From: Campylobacter concisus
GTDB taxonomy: Bacteria > Campylobacterota > Campylobacteria > Campylobacterales > Campylobacteraceae
Length of the DNA: 64,000 bases
Assembly (NCBI RefSeq): GCF_003048905.1
Contig: NZ_PIRO01000003.1
Coordinates: 85,497-149,496, forward strand
Direction of reading: 5' to 3'
The notes under the pieces are model-generated. The model was not told where the DNA came from and ran no database searches. It was given only the letters and a program-made list of their open reading frames with translations. The position numbers and the translations under genes are program-made. Shown here in pieces: positions 45,281 through 54,989 of this stretch (positions are counted from its first letter, which is position 1; every line of letters begins with the position of its first letter).

Positions 45281-47360
45281 TTTTAATATCCTCTAAAAGT
45301 GAGTAAATTTCATCTTGCAAGGAGGTCTTTTGTTTAAGCTTTGAAATTGAGCTTTGATTTTGTAAATTTAGCTCATTAAGTTTTTCATTAAGGACTAAAA
45401 GTCTTTGATTTAGAGTCTCTTTTTGGCTCATCTCATAAGCCTTTACTCGCTCTTTTAGTAGCTTTTTTTCGTGTTCTGCCAACGTCTCACAAAACTGCGA
45501 TATGCTTTTATTGTTAAGTAAATTTTGTCTTAAACTTAAAAGTGCCTCATCTGGCTCATTTTTACTTAAAATTTTAGCTTCAAGTTCATCTAAAAGCTCA
45601 CCAAAATCAAGCTCCACGCCCATTTGCTTTAAAAAGTCATTTATACTAAAAATTTTATTTTCACTCACCTTAAAGCCATCAAAGCTTAAAGCGATATTTT
45701 GCTCGCACGACTTTATCTGAACTAAAGTTTCATTTCTGGCCTCTCTCATAAGTGCCGCAACTCCGTCACAAAGTGTAGTTTTTGCTATTTGTGTAAGACG
45801 CTTTAGATTTAAATTTTCTCTTTTATTTTTGCAGTAAGCGATCTCACTCTTAATCTTTTCGTTTAGATTTTGTAGTAGTGCTTCAAGCCCCATTTTATAG
45901 ATATCTTTTGCATTTTTATCATCGAGTTTTTTTAGCTCGCTTTCTAAAAGCCTTTCAAGTTTTGTGAAATTTTCATTAAGAGAATTTTTGATATTTGCTT
46001 GCTCGTTTTGCAAAGATTCTAGCTCTAAAGTAAAGGCTTTAAGCTCCAAAATTTCAGCCTTTGTGGCTTCGAGTTTTGTTTTTAAAATATTTTGTAATTC
46101 TTTTTGATATGAGCTTAAAATTAGAGCTGATTTTTTAGAGTCTTTGCCAAAAAGCACATCGTAAAGATACTCTTTAAACTCCGGCACGCCACTATTTAAA
46201 GTGCCATCAAGATAAGCTTTCGCGCTAAGGGCAAAATAATCTATCTTAATATCATTTATCTGCTCGCCAATCGCCTTTTTTACGTAGTTAAGCGTTTCAT
46301 TAATATCCTTTGGATTTAACTCGTCAGCGTGAGTTAGCACGATAGCAACTCTTACGATGTGCGAGTTTCCAAGGCATTTTTTCAAAAATAGTGCGTCTTT
46401 TTGCGTTGCACTTTGTGAGGCATTCATGAGATGAGCCAAAAGGTCGCACTCTTTCATAAAATTTGTAGTTATTTGCTCTCTTAAAACGATCGCATCATCT
46501 ATGCCCGGAGTGTCTATAATGCAGACATTATCTCTTAAAAGCTCCAAGTCATCATAAAGCTCAACGCTTTTTACGAGATTTGCTGTTTTTGAGCTTGAAG
46601 ATGTATAGTTTTTGATCTCATCTAGGCTGATCTCTACGCTACTAGCTGGTAGATTTTTGCTTGAAAGTCCAAGCTTTTCTAGCTCATCTGGGCTATAAAA
46701 ATTTACCTTTGCATGGCTATTTGATGCGTGCTTTAAGATGGTTAAATTTATGGTCTCAGGCACATTTGAAGCGCCAAGGACGGATTTATTTAAAAGTGCA
46801 TTTAAAAGGGTTGATTTGCCAGAGTTTATGACGCCACTTACTGCGATGTTAAAAAGCGTTTCATTTGATCTTTTCTTGGCATTTTTTAAAGCTAGTAAAA
46901 ATTCTTTATCTTCATCAAGCATGCTTGCTTTTTCATTTATCTCATTTAGAAAATCCAAACTCTTGTGAAAGTGATCTTTTGGTTTTGCATTAGAAATTTC
47001 AGCTTTATTTTGATTTGAGTTTTTGCTTATAAATTTTATTAAAAAATCAAATTTTTCATGGCTAATTATCTTTTCATCACATAGCTTTTGTAAGCGGGTT
47101 ACGAGTTCATCACTTGAAATTTTTGCATCATTTAGTGCTTTTAGCGTAGCTAGCTGGGCACTTTGTATGCTAAAGATATCAAGTCCAACGCCTAGCTTTT
47201 TTAAGATATTTCTAAACTCGGCAAGAGCCATAAACTCATCTAAATTTTTCTCATCACAAGATAAAAGAAGCGCCAGTAGATCTGGGTAAAAAGGCACGCT
47301 CGCATCGGTATTGGCGTAAATTTTATTTAAATGCCAAGCGTGATTTAAAAACTCGTCCAT
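45273..47360 (-). CDS. Dynamin-like GTPase, first of pair (DLP1-like)
   Basis: A 695-residue dynamin-like protein with an extra N-terminal helical region of about 165 residues before the GTPase domain: G1 G-V-I-N-S-G-K-S-T (176-184), G3 D-T-P-G-I-D-D-A, G4 T-H-A-D. A long helical stalk with coiled-coil segments follows. Size and order correspond to C. jejuni DLP1 (Cj0411), reported to form a tetramer with two copies each of DLP1 and DLP2 that bridges membranes. A 96-base gap separates it from tsaD, so it may have its own promoter. Confidence 0.88.
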   Translation of the reverse strand: MDEFLNHAWHLNKIYANTDASVPFYPDLLALLLSCDEKNLDEFMALAEFRNILKKLGVGLDIFSIQSAQLATLKALNDAKISSDELVTRLQKLCDEKIISHEKFDFLIKFISKNSNQNKAEISNAKPKDHFHKSLDFLNEINEKASMLDEDKEFLLALKNAKKRSNETLFNIAVSGVINSGKSTLLNALLNKSVLGASNVPETINLTILKHASNSHAKVNFYSPDELEKLGLSSKNLPASSVEISLDEIKNYTSSSSKTANLVKSVELYDDLELLRDNVCIIDTPGIDDAIVLREQITTNFMKECDLLAHLMNASQSATQKDALFLKKCLGNSHIVRVAIVLTHADELNPKDINETLNYVKKAIGEQINDIKIDYFALSAKAYLDGTLNSGVPEFKEYLYDVLFGKDSKKSALILSSYQKELQNILKTKLEATKAEILELKAFTLELESLQNEQANIKNSLNENFTKLERLLESELKKLDDKNAKDIYKMGLEALLQNLNEKIKSEIAYCKNKRENLNLKRLTQIAKTTLCDGVAALMREARNETLVQIKSCEQNIALSFDGFKVSENKIFSINDFLKQMGVELDFGELLDELEAKILSKNEPDEALLSLRQNLLNNKSISQFCETLAEHEKKLLKERVKAYEMSQKETLNQRLLVLNEKLNELNLQNQSSISKLKQKTSLQDEIYSLLEDIKNV

Positions 47361-47456
47361 TAAAGATTCTTTTTTTGAAATTTTTTAGATTTTATTACGT
47401 TTTTACTTACGAAGCTATCAAGATTTAGGCGCAAAATTTTATGTTTTTTAAAAAGT

Positions 47457-48464
47457 TTAATTTAACTCAAGCTTTTTAAAGCTAACTCTTGGATTTATAT
47501 TTAGCTCGCTATGGCTTACAAACTCGCCTTTTAGGTACTTCTCACGTCCCGCTCTTGCTATCATTAAGGCGTTATCAGAGCAAAACTCAAGTGGAGCTAG
47601 CAAAAGCTCGCACTCGTTTTTTTGACAAAGCATCTCAAGCCTTTTTCGTAAATTTAGATTTGCACTTGCACCGCCAACTACGCCAAAACGCTTAAAATTT
47701 CTTAAACAAAAGATCTTTTCAAGCTTGTTTAAAATGTGCTCACAGGCAGTATTTTCAAAGGCATAGCAGATGTCAGTGATATCTTTTTTAGTGATATTTT
47801 CTAGCTTAGAAATTTCAACTCTGACTTGGTTTTTAAGCCCTGAAAAACTATACTCAAGGCGCTTGTCGTGAAGAAGTGGAATGGTAAATTTAAACCTCTC
47901 TTTATCCTCACATAAAAGTGCATTTTGCTGAACTACGGCACCGCCTGGATAGCCAAGATCAAGCATTTTGGCAACCTTGTCAAAACTCTCACCAAAGCTA
48001 TCATCGCTAGTGCTTGCAAGCTCAGTGATTTCACCATTTTCGCTTACTTCTAAGATCATCGTATGCCCGCCACTAACTAACAGGACGCCAAGTGGAAAGG
48101 TGGCTTCACGATCTAAAAATAGTGAGTAGATGTGACCAACTAGGTGATTTACAGCGATTAGTGGGATATTTAGAGCCACGCTTAATGCTTTTGCCATGCT
48201 GACACCGCCTATTAGGCTCACACTTAACCCTGGCTTATTTGTTGCAGCGATCGCTTTTATTTCTTTAAAATTTGGCAAGATATCCTCTAAAAGTGCTGGC
48301 AGTGCCTTTGTATGAAGCCTAGCTGCAAGCTCAGGAACCACGCCACCAAAGATAGCGTGCTCCTCCTCTTGAGAAATTTTTTTATAATAAATTTTCTCTA
48401 AAGTGCGTTCATCTATGAGTGCAACCGAGCTATCATCGCAGCTACTTTCGATGCCAAGTATCAT
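47457..48464 (-). CDS. tsaD: tRNA N6-threonylcarbamoyladenosine transferase
   Basis: Transfers threonylcarbamoyl to A37 of ANN-decoding tRNAs. The 335 residues have the ASKHA-fold start G-I-E-S-S-C-D-D-S-S-V-A, H-T-K-A-L-P (first metal histidine region), N-H-L-V-G-H (second), S-G-G-H-T and V-G-G-A-S-A-N. It overlaps the peptidase gene before it by 4 bases (ATGA). Gene order with pgp1, dxr and cdsA is the same as recalled for C. jejuni. Confidence 0.95.
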   Translation of the reverse strand: MILGIESSCDDSSVALIDERTLEKIYYKKISQEEEHAIFGGVVPELAARLHTKALPALLEDILPNFKEIKAIAATNKPGLSVSLIGGVSMAKALSVALNIPLIAVNHLVGHIYSLFLDREATFPLGVLLVSGGHTMILEVSENGEITELASTSDDSFGESFDKVAKMLDLGYPGGAVVQQNALLCEDKERFKFTIPLLHDKRLEYSFSGLKNQVRVEISKLENITKKDITDICYAFENTACEHILNKLEKIFCLRNFKRFGVVGGASANLNLRKRLEMLCQKNECELLLAPLEFCSDNALMIARAGREKYLKGEFVSHSELNINPRVSFKKLELN

Positions 48465-49753
48465 TTAAACTCCGCTAAGATCATGCCAGCAAATTTCTCT
48501 TTGCCATCTTCGTTTTTATAAAACTCGACTCGGTAAATTTTGCTGTCTTTATCGATGCTGTAGCTTTTATTTAGGCTATTTTTAGTCACTTCTTGCTCGC
48601 TCTCATCTATACTTTTTGTGCCATATCCTATGACATTTACACGCACGTTTTTGAGTGATTTTATTTTAAAGCTCTTTTTCACGCTAAATTTATCGCCACT
48701 TTTTAATGCAAGCTCGCTGCCGTCACTTATTAGTAAAATTTCCTCAAGTGGCTTTGTAAACTCAAAATATTGTGGTTTTAATCTAGTAACAAAGCGGTTG
48801 CCGTACTGCACTTTGAAGCTACCATTTTCTTTTATGACGGCTATTAGCGGATTTGGTGAGCTATAGTTTAACTCACCTTTTTTAAGTGGGACAAAATTTA
48901 TTAAAGGTTTTAGATTTTTAAGACTTATCGCGTATGAATTTTCAAGCTCGAGTCTGATCTCTTTTTCGATCGCCTTTTTTACGCTTTTAACATCAAGATT
49001 AAACGGCCTAGTAAAGCTAATGCCAGCCTTTTTCATATATTCTTCAATAGCGATTAGATGGTAATAAGTCCTTTGCTCAGCGTTTAAATTTTTACTAGCT
49101 TCGTTTGCAAAGGCTGATTTATTTTGCGTGATAGCATAGTAAGTTAGGCTTTTTAGCATCTCTTTATCACCCATCGCAGTGTGCGTGTTTTTGATGTGAT
49201 ACTGGTGTTTTTGATCTATTAGATGCTTGTTTAGCACGTCTTTTACGCTTGAAGCAATGTTTTCAAGCTCTGGGTATTTTGAACCAGGAAGTGTGCTTTG
49301 ATCAATGATGCAAGTATTGCCCCATTTATCTGGATTTTCATCTTTGTTTATAAATTTATCTCTGTAATATCCGCTTCCATCGTGTAAATTTAAGATGAGT
49401 GTGACGTTTTTATCGGTGATGACATCTTTTATCTTCATTACTGAGTTGTAATCAGGATCGTTTTTATCAACATGGGCAAATTTTCTATTCATATCGCCTT
49501 TTGTGCCACGACTTCGCTCGATTATGCTTGGGAAATTTAAATTTGGCACAACCCAAAGCGAACCTTTTGTGATGTTATAGTCAGTTGCCACGATAGAGGC
49601 TGCCAAAAAGCCACCCGGCTCATCGCCTTGAATGCCACCGATTAACAACATCGTGTTTTCGCTTGGTTCACCTTTTTTGATGAGCGCATAGTCTAAAGTA
49701 TTAGCTAAACTAGCAGTGGTAAAGGTTAGTAAAAAAAGTAAAAATTTACGCAT
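48461..49753 (-). CDS. pgp1: Peptidoglycan DL-carboxypeptidase Pgp1 (Csd4 type, M99)
   Basis: Trims the stem tripeptide of peptidoglycan to dipeptide, which is needed for helical cell shape in Campylobacter and Helicobacter. The 430 residues have a signal peptide (about 1-17) and the zinc site typical of the M99 family, in which the first ligand is glutamine: Q42 and E45 in I-Q-G-D-E-P-G-G, with H124 in L-N-L-H-D-G-S-G. The rest forms beta domains. Length is close to Csd4 (438) and a little shorter than C. jejuni Pgp1 (464). It overlaps uraA by one base and tsaD by four. Confidence 0.9.
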   Translation of the reverse strand: MRKFLLFLLTFTTASLANTLDYALIKKGEPSENTMLLIGGIQGDEPGGFLAASIVATDYNITKGSLWVVPNLNFPSIIERSRGTKGDMNRKFAHVDKNDPDYNSVMKIKDVITDKNVTLILNLHDGSGYYRDKFINKDENPDKWGNTCIIDQSTLPGSKYPELENIASSVKDVLNKHLIDQKHQYHIKNTHTAMGDKEMLKSLTYYAITQNKSAFANEASKNLNAEQRTYYHLIAIEEYMKKAGISFTRPFNLDVKSVKKAIEKEIRLELENSYAISLKNLKPLINFVPLKKGELNYSSPNPLIAVIKENGSFKVQYGNRFVTRLKPQYFEFTKPLEEILLISDGSELALKSGDKFSVKKSFKIKSLKNVRVNVIGYGTKSIDESEQEVTKNSLNKSYSIDKDSKIYRVEFYKNEDGKEKFAGMILAEFK

Positions 49754-50988
49754 TAATATCCTTCGTAATGCTTTGTCTTTGGTAAAAGCAAATTTAAAAC
49801 TATGCCAGTAACCGCGCCAAGCCCTATACCTGAAAATTTAACCGCTCCAAGGTCAAGCACCATGCCGCCTATGGCAAAGATAAAGATGAGAGCTACGATT
49901 ATCATATTTCTAGGGTCTGCAAGATCGACTTTATTTTTTATAAGTGTCTCCATACCAACGCTTGCGATGATGCCAAAAAGTAGCAGCATGATGCCACCGA
50001 TGACTGGGGCTGGGATAGTTGAAAGCACCGCTCCTAGCTTGCCAACAAAGGCTAGCACGATGGCAGTGATCGCTGCAAAGGTCATGATCGCTGGATTATA
50101 AGCTTTTGTAAGGCTAACTGCGCCTGTGACCTCTGAGTATGTAGTATTTGGCGGGCCACCAAAAAAAGCAGCAAGTGAAGTGGCAAGACCATCTCCAAGG
50201 AGTGTGTTTTTAAGGCCTGGATTTTTTAGAAAATCCTCTTTTGTGACATTTGAGATAGCAAGCATATCGCCTATGTGCTCGATCGCTGGAGCGATAGCGA
50301 TAGGTATCATATAAATGATCGCTTCAAACTCAAATTTTGGTGTGGTGAAATTTGGCATTCTAAACCAAGGTGCATTAAAGATAGGGGTAAAATCAACCAT
50401 GCCAAAGCAGTAAGCTACGATGTATCCGGTGATAATACCAAGTAAAATAGGTATAAGCCTAAACATGCCACGCCCAAGCATCATTACCAAAATAGTAGCC
50501 ACTAGCGAAATGCCAGCAACTATCATCGCCTCATTTTGAGTATAAATTCCAGTGGCTGATGTTGCCATTTTGACGGCATTTGGAGCAAGGATAAGGCCTA
50601 TTGTCATGATGACCGGCCCAACGACAACTGGAGGCAAAATTTTATGCAAAATTTTCTCTCCACCAAAGCGGACCACAAGACTTAAAGCAACATAGAAAAA
50701 TCCAGCAAATATAACGCCTCCCATCGTCACGGCTATGCCCCATTTTTCGATACCGTACTGAAGTGGCGCGATAAAAGCAAAGGAGCTTGCTAAAAAAATA
50801 GGCGGGACGTTTTTTCTAGTTATTAGCTGAAAAAGTAGCGTGCCAAGACCAGCCGTAAAGAGAGCTACATTTGCATCTAGTCCCGTAAGTATCGGCACTA
50901 ATACCAGTGCACCAAAGGCGACAAATAAAAACTGAACGCCGATTAAGCTTTGCTTTGGATCAAATTTATAACCCTCATACCTTTGCAT
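49753..50988 (-). CDS. uraA: Uracil permease (NCS2 family)
   Basis: Proton-linked uracil uptake across the inner membrane. The 411 residues have about 12-14 helices, with A-I-E-H-I-G-D (the pocket glutamate and aspartate region) and G-D-G-L-A-T-S-L-A-A-F-F-G-G-P-P-N-T-T-Y, typical of UraA as opposed to xanthine or ascorbate members. It overlaps dxr by 14 bases and pgp1 by 1. I recall pgp1 and dxr as neighbours in C. jejuni, so this gene looks inserted into that cluster here. Confidence 0.9.
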   Translation of the reverse strand: MQRYEGYKFDPKQSLIGVQFLFVAFGALVLVPILTGLDANVALFTAGLGTLLFQLITRKNVPPIFLASSFAFIAPLQYGIEKWGIAVTMGGVIFAGFFYVALSLVVRFGGEKILHKILPPVVVGPVIMTIGLILAPNAVKMATSATGIYTQNEAMIVAGISLVATILVMMLGRGMFRLIPILLGIITGYIVAYCFGMVDFTPIFNAPWFRMPNFTTPKFEFEAIIYMIPIAIAPAIEHIGDMLAISNVTKEDFLKNPGLKNTLLGDGLATSLAAFFGGPPNTTYSEVTGAVSLTKAYNPAIMTFAAITAIVLAFVGKLGAVLSTIPAPVIGGIMLLLFGIIASVGMETLIKNKVDLADPRNMIIVALIFIFAIGGMVLDLGAVKFSGIGLGAVTGIVLNLLLPKTKHYEGY

Positions 50989-52072
50989 TTAACATCCTTT
51001 TTGCGTAATTTCTAACTTCTTTATCAACTTCAAAAATTTCATCTTGACTATCGATCTTTAAATTTCTAAATTTTTTCATTGAGCCTAAAATCAGCCTTGA
51101 GATATCCAAAAACGAACATTTTTTCTCTAAAAAGCTAAATACTCCAATCTCATTTGCAGCATTTATCACTACACCTAGATCGGGGTTTGCTAGTATTTCA
51201 TCTTTTAGCGAAAAAATGGGATATTTTTTAAGGCTGATTTTACGAAATTTTATATTTTTTAGATCAAGTAAATTTGCGTGTGAGACAATATTTTCACTGA
51301 CATTTTCAAACATAGCATGAGCGATAGCTAGCTTCATATCAGGTCGCGAGAGGTGCATCGTGCTTGAGCCATCTATAAATTCAACTACGGCGTGTATCGC
51401 AGAAGTTGGCTCTATCACAGCCTCGATCTCCTTGATGCCATAAAGCCAATAAGCCTCCATTACTTCAAAAAGCTTATTTGCCATCGTCGCACTATCAATC
51501 GTGATCTTTGCGCCCATATCCCAGTTTGGGTGTTTTAGTGCGTCACTTGGCGTGGCGTCTTTTAGAAATTTGATCGGCTTTTTATAAAATGCGCCGCCAC
51601 TTGCTGTGATGATGAGTCTTTTTGGTGCAGTTTTGTTTTCAAGTAGAAATTTAAGCCCAAAATGCTCGCTATCTATTGGTAAAATTTCTCTAGTTTTTAG
51701 AAATTTGCCGCCAACAACAAGACTCTCTTTGTTTGCAAGCGCAAGTCTTTTTCCAAGAGTCTGTGTCTTTAGACTAGGGGCAAGGCCGGCAAAGCCTACA
51801 AGGGCGTTTATCACCTTTTTTGAGCTTGAAATTTCAAGCATTTCTAGCAGTCCAGCCTCACCAAAAAAGATATTTTTAGCTTCTATATTTTTTACATTTT
51901 TAGCCAGCTTTTCATCGCCTACGCAGATAAATTTTGGTTTAAATTTTAAAATTTGCTCATTTAGTAAATCTACATTTTTAGCGCAGCTTAACGCCTCAAC
52001 CTCTACGCCAAATTTTTCGCAAAGATTAAGGGCGTTTTTGCCGATTGAGCCAGTTGAGCCAAGTATTACCAC
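50975..52072 (-). CDS. dxr: 1-deoxy-D-xylulose 5-phosphate reductoisomerase
   Basis: Second step of the MEP pathway to isoprenoids, using NADPH. The 365 residues start with the nucleotide loop V-I-L-G-S-T-G-S-I-G-K-N and include A-N-K-E-S-L-V-V-G-G, I-D-S-E-H-F-G-L and the flexible-loop region H-P-N-W-D-M-G. GTG 52072 is preferred over the in-frame TTG at 52084 because family members begin two or three residues before this loop; no strong ribosome site is visible for either. It overlaps the end of cdsA, suggesting coupled translation. Confidence 0.93.
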   Translation of the reverse strand: MVILGSTGSIGKNALNLCEKFGVEVEALSCAKNVDLLNEQILKFKPKFICVGDEKLAKNVKNIEAKNIFFGEAGLLEMLEISSSKKVINALVGFAGLAPSLKTQTLGKRLALANKESLVVGGKFLKTREILPIDSEHFGLKFLLENKTAPKRLIITASGGAFYKKPIKFLKDATPSDALKHPNWDMGAKITIDSATMANKLFEVMEAYWLYGIKEIEAVIEPTSAIHAVVEFIDGSSTMHLSRPDMKLAIAHAMFENVSENIVSHANLLDLKNIKFRKISLKKYPIFSLKDEILANPDLGVVINAANEIGVFSFLEKKCSFLDISRLILGSMKKFRNLKIDSQDEIFEVDKEVRNYAKRMLNAKV

Positions 52073-52797
52073 GAGAGCGACCAAAGTAGGGCTACTACAC
52101 CAAATAAATAGCCATCTATCCTATCAAGCATGCCGCCGTGTCCTGGGAAGAGCGAACCACTATCTTTGACGCCGCAAAGTCTTTTTAAGTAACTCTCAAA
52201 CAGATCTCCCCAAACTGCAAACACGCAGACTAAAAAGCTTGAGAATAAAATTTGGAAAAATCCTTCGGTGACAAAATTTCCAACGATGCAACCAATCACA
52301 GTGCCTATTGCTACGCCGCCTGCTGCGCCTTCTATTGTTTTGTTTGGTGAGCTTGGGCTAAGTGGATGTTTGCCAAACATTTTGCCAACAAAAAATGCAC
52401 CACTATCGCTTGCAACTACGCTTAAAATAAGCCATACAAGATAGCCTACGCCATACTCTGAGTAAAGCATCCACATCATAAAGATCGGCGTAGTCGGATA
52501 TACAAAAGGTGCGACTAGCTTTAAATTTTCACTTTTTATGTGAGCCAGGATCGAAGCAACTAGCATGATAGCAAGGATCGCTATGAATATTGGATTTGTA
52601 AAATATGTAAGCACGTAAAAAGCAAGTGCGGCAAAAACTAGCTGTTTGTGATCGATATTATAAAGCTTGAGCGACTCATTAAATGCAAAATAAAGCACAG
52701 CGCCGAGCAAGATAAAATTTAAAATATAATTATCAATAAAAAAAACTACTAAAATAGCAACAAACATCAAAACGCCAGTGATTATGCGAGATTGCAT
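52066..52797 (-). CDS. cdsA: Phosphatidate cytidylyltransferase
   Basis: Makes CDP-diacylglycerol, precursor of membrane phospholipids. The 243-residue membrane protein has about seven helices and the CdsA signature near its C-terminus, K-D-S-G-S-L-F-P-G-H-G-G-M-L-D-R-I-D-G. Start ATG 52797 follows AAGGAGAGG and an extended -10 promoter is at 52829. It is the first gene of the minus-strand run cdsA-dxr-uraA-pgp1-tsaD. Confidence 0.94.
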   Translation of the reverse strand: MQSRIITGVLMFVAILVVFFIDNYILNFILLGAVLYFAFNESLKLYNIDHKQLVFAALAFYVLTYFTNPIFIAILAIMLVASILAHIKSENLKLVAPFVYPTTPIFMMWMLYSEYGVGYLVWLILSVVASDSGAFFVGKMFGKHPLSPSSPNKTIEGAAGGVAIGTVIGCIVGNFVTEGFFQILFSSFLVCVFAVWGDLFESYLKRLCGVKDSGSLFPGHGGMLDRIDGYLFGVVALLWSLSW

Positions 52798-52828
52798 ATC
52801 CTCTCCTTAAAATCGTTATTTCGCTGTA

Positions 52829-52837
52829 ATTATAACA
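52829..52837 (-). promoter_or_regulatory. Extended -10 promoter for the cdsA operon
   Basis: On the minus strand TGT-TATAAT, an extended -10, about 31 bases before the cdsA ATG. The rest of the 210-base gap up to 53007 holds nothing recognisable. Confidence 0.6.
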
Positions 52838-53007
52838 CTTAAATTTTAGACGGCGTTTATAAGAGTAAAATTTGATTTAAAAAGCATTTTAAGCTGGTAA
52901 ATTTGGACTATTTTGGCGTTAGTAAAGATTTAAATTTATTTTTTAAGCACACAAATAAAGTAAGACTGAAATGATCCCAAGCAGTAGTACTTTATGGCTT
53001 AAAATTT

Positions 53008-53907
53008 TTAAAAATTATTTTCCTCAAAAAAATCGGTATCGATTTTGCAAATTTCATATATTTGGCTTGTCTGAACGCCGACTTTGTATTTTATCATTAG
53101 CTCTGCAAGCTTGTCGCCATCTATTAAAACTACGCTAAAATTTTGATTATCTTTGGCGAAATTTTCAGCTTCTTTGGTAAATTTTGCCGTAGTGATAAAG
53201 ACACCTTTTTTAGTATTTTTATTTGAAATAGCGCCGATAAACTGCTGAATCTCTGGCCTACGGATATTACTGCCGTCTTTGTATCTTTTTGCTTGGATAT
53301 AAATTTTAGAAAGTCCAAGTTCATCTTCGTCTATGATGCCATCTATTCCGCCGTCTGGGCCTTTGTTCGTAAGATTTCCAGCTCCATAATTCATCTTTTC
53401 AAGTAGCTTTGTTACAAGGTATTCAAAAAATCTTGGCTCTTTTTCTAAAATGCTAGATAAAATTTCACTTTTTAGCTCTTCTTTTATCTTGCAAAGCGCT
53501 TCATCTATATTGTCATCTGGGGTATTTTCCGTGGCTTCTTTTTTCTCTTGCCTTATCTCTTGTTTGTAAATTTCATCGTACCAAGTGAGAAATTTGCTCT
53601 TTTTGTCCTTACTACTTACTAGCTCTTTGCCAAAATTTGTTATAGCAAATAGGCTTCTACCAACTTTTTGAAGCGGCACTTTTTCTGGCCTTGATTTTAT
53701 TTGAGCTGTTGTAGCCAGATAGGATAAAGCCCAGTCGGTACGATTTATATAAGTTGGAGTTCCTCTTTTTATTTTTTGCAAAAGATCTTCGTCTTTTAGC
53801 TTAAAGTACTCAATTATAAATTTAGAAATTTCAGCTCTATTTGCCTCTTTCTTTTGTGCGACAAATTCTAAAATAGGTAGCATCATATCTTTATAGCTTG
53901 GTAACAT
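53008..53907 (-). CDS. Mrr-type restriction endonuclease
   Basis: A 299-residue protein with an N-terminal winged-helix region like Mrr_N (about 1-110) and a C-terminal PD-(D/E)xK nuclease domain (about 165-275): G-P-D-G-G-I-D-G, then I-Y-I-Q-A-K-R-Y in the Q-x-K form of Mrr. Mrr enzymes cut foreign methylated DNA and need no partner methylase; none is seen nearby. No sign of transfer apart from being a defence gene between housekeeping operons. Start ATG 53907 follows AAGGATATAAA. Confidence 0.88.
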   Translation of the reverse strand: MLPSYKDMMLPILEFVAQKKEANRAEISKFIIEYFKLKDEDLLQKIKRGTPTYINRTDWALSYLATTAQIKSRPEKVPLQKVGRSLFAITNFGKELVSSKDKKSKFLTWYDEIYKQEIRQEKKEATENTPDDNIDEALCKIKEELKSEILSSILEKEPRFFEYLVTKLLEKMNYGAGNLTNKGPDGGIDGIIDEDELGLSKIYIQAKRYKDGSNIRRPEIQQFIGAISNKNTKKGVFITTAKFTKEAENFAKDNQNFSVVLIDGDKLAELMIKYKVGVQTSQIYEICKIDTDFFEENNF

Positions 53908-53965
53908 TTTATATCCTTAAATGAAGCAAATTTTTGAAATTATATAAATTTTTTGGCTTAAAAGC

Positions 53966-53971
53966 TATAAT
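53966..53971 (+). promoter_or_regulatory. -10 box very close to the small membrane protein start
   Basis: A perfect TATAAT ending 6 bases before the ATG at 53978. Transcription would begin at or next to the start codon. Confidence 0.45.
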
Positions 53972-53977
53972 CAAAAC

Positions 53978-54229
53978 ATGAGAAGTCTTGGTCTAACAAA
54001 TTTTCTTTTAGAAAATATTAGCTTGTTTGTAAACACCTTTGCTACGATATTTGCACTAATTTTTTGTTTTGTTTCTGGTGTTGGAATCGTCTTTATATTT
54101 ATTGCATTTCCACTTGGTTATATAATGGGCGCACTCTTATCAATCCCATTTTTGATATTTTTATTTTTCTTATTTGTATCTATTGATATCTTTTTATGCC
54201 TTTTGGCATCTATTTGCAGTCTCTTTTAA
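53978..54229 (+). CDS. Small hydrophobic membrane protein, hypothetical
   Basis: An 83-residue protein made almost entirely of hydrophobic residues, with two or three membrane helices (about 12-35, 36-55 and 57-80). No family recognised. No ribosome site precedes the ATG, but a TATAAT lies only 6 bases upstream, so the message may be leaderless. It is alone on the plus strand, between the Mrr gene and the convergent frd operon. Confidence 0.55.
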   Translation: MRSLGLTNFLLENISLFVNTFATIFALIFCFVSGVGIVFIFIAFPLGYIMGALLSIPFLIFLFFLFVSIDIFLCLLASICSLF

Positions 54230-54269
54230 TAAAATTAGAAGTAAATTTGGGGCTTTTACAGCCCCTTGA

Positions 54270-54989
54270 CTACTTTATAGCAGCCATTTTTCTACGCATA
54301 TAAGCTATGCGGCTTTGAAGTGGGAGGTGTTTAGGGCAGTTGTCTTCACAGCCTAGCAAAGTCATACAGCCAAATACGCCGTCATCGTCGCCGATAAGCT
54401 CATAAAAGTCCTCATCGGTTCGTTTATCAAGCGCGTCGATTTTAAACCTAGCTACGCGGTTAAGTCCAACCGCACCGATGAAATCAGGCCTCATGATAGC
54501 CGTACCGCATGCAGCCACGCAGATACCGCACTCGATGCAGCGGTCAAGCTCAAATACCTCTTGAGCCACTTCAGGCTCAACCTTTTCCTCAAGCTTAGAG
54601 ATATCGGTCTCGTGATCTGTGTGTATCCAGCTCTCCACACGCTTACTCATCGCATTCATCCAGTTGCCAGTGTCTACGCTTAAGTCTTTTAGTAACTTAA
54701 AAACTGGCAAAGGCATAAGCTCGATTACTCCGCTTTCAAAATCTTTAGTAAGAGTTCTACAAGCTAATCTTGGCTTACCATTTACAAGCATGCCACAACT
54801 TCCACAAATTCCAGCACGACAAACAAAGTCAAAGCTAAGATCTGGATCAAATTTCTCGCGAATCATATTTAACGCGATAAATAATGTCATGCCATCAGTC
54901 TCTTCTAGCTCGTAGGTCGCGAAATGTGGTTTTGAAATTTTGCTTAATGGATTATATTTAAATGCTTTTATGGTTATTTTTCTACTCAT
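54270..54989 (-). CDS. frdB: Fumarate reductase iron-sulfur subunit
   Basis: Carries electrons from the heme subunit FrdC to the flavin of FrdA. The 239 residues have the [2Fe-2S] cysteines C-R-A-G-I-C-G-S-C plus a later C, then the ferredoxin-like cysteines C-I-E-C-G-I-C and [13 protein letters not shown] for the other two clusters. It is last in the frdCAB order found in Wolinella and Campylobacter, overlapping frdA by 8 bases. Confidence 0.95.
   Translation of the reverse strand: MSRKITIKAFKYNPLSKISKPHFATYELEETDGMTLFIALNMIREKFDPDLSFDFVCRAGICGSCGMLVNGKPRLACRTLTKDFESGVIELMPLPVFKLLKDLSVDTGNWMNAMSKRVESWIHTDHETDISKLEEKVEPEVAQEVFELDRCIECGICVAACGTAIMRPDFIGAVGLNRVARFKIDALDKRTDEDFYELIGDDDGVFGCMTLLGCEDNCPKHLPLQSRIAYMRRKMAAIK

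Noticed and set aside
51606..52169. 187-residue plus-strand frame opposite dxr and cdsA
   Set aside because: Long but low-complexity (S, F, L rich), opposite two conserved genes; shadow frame.
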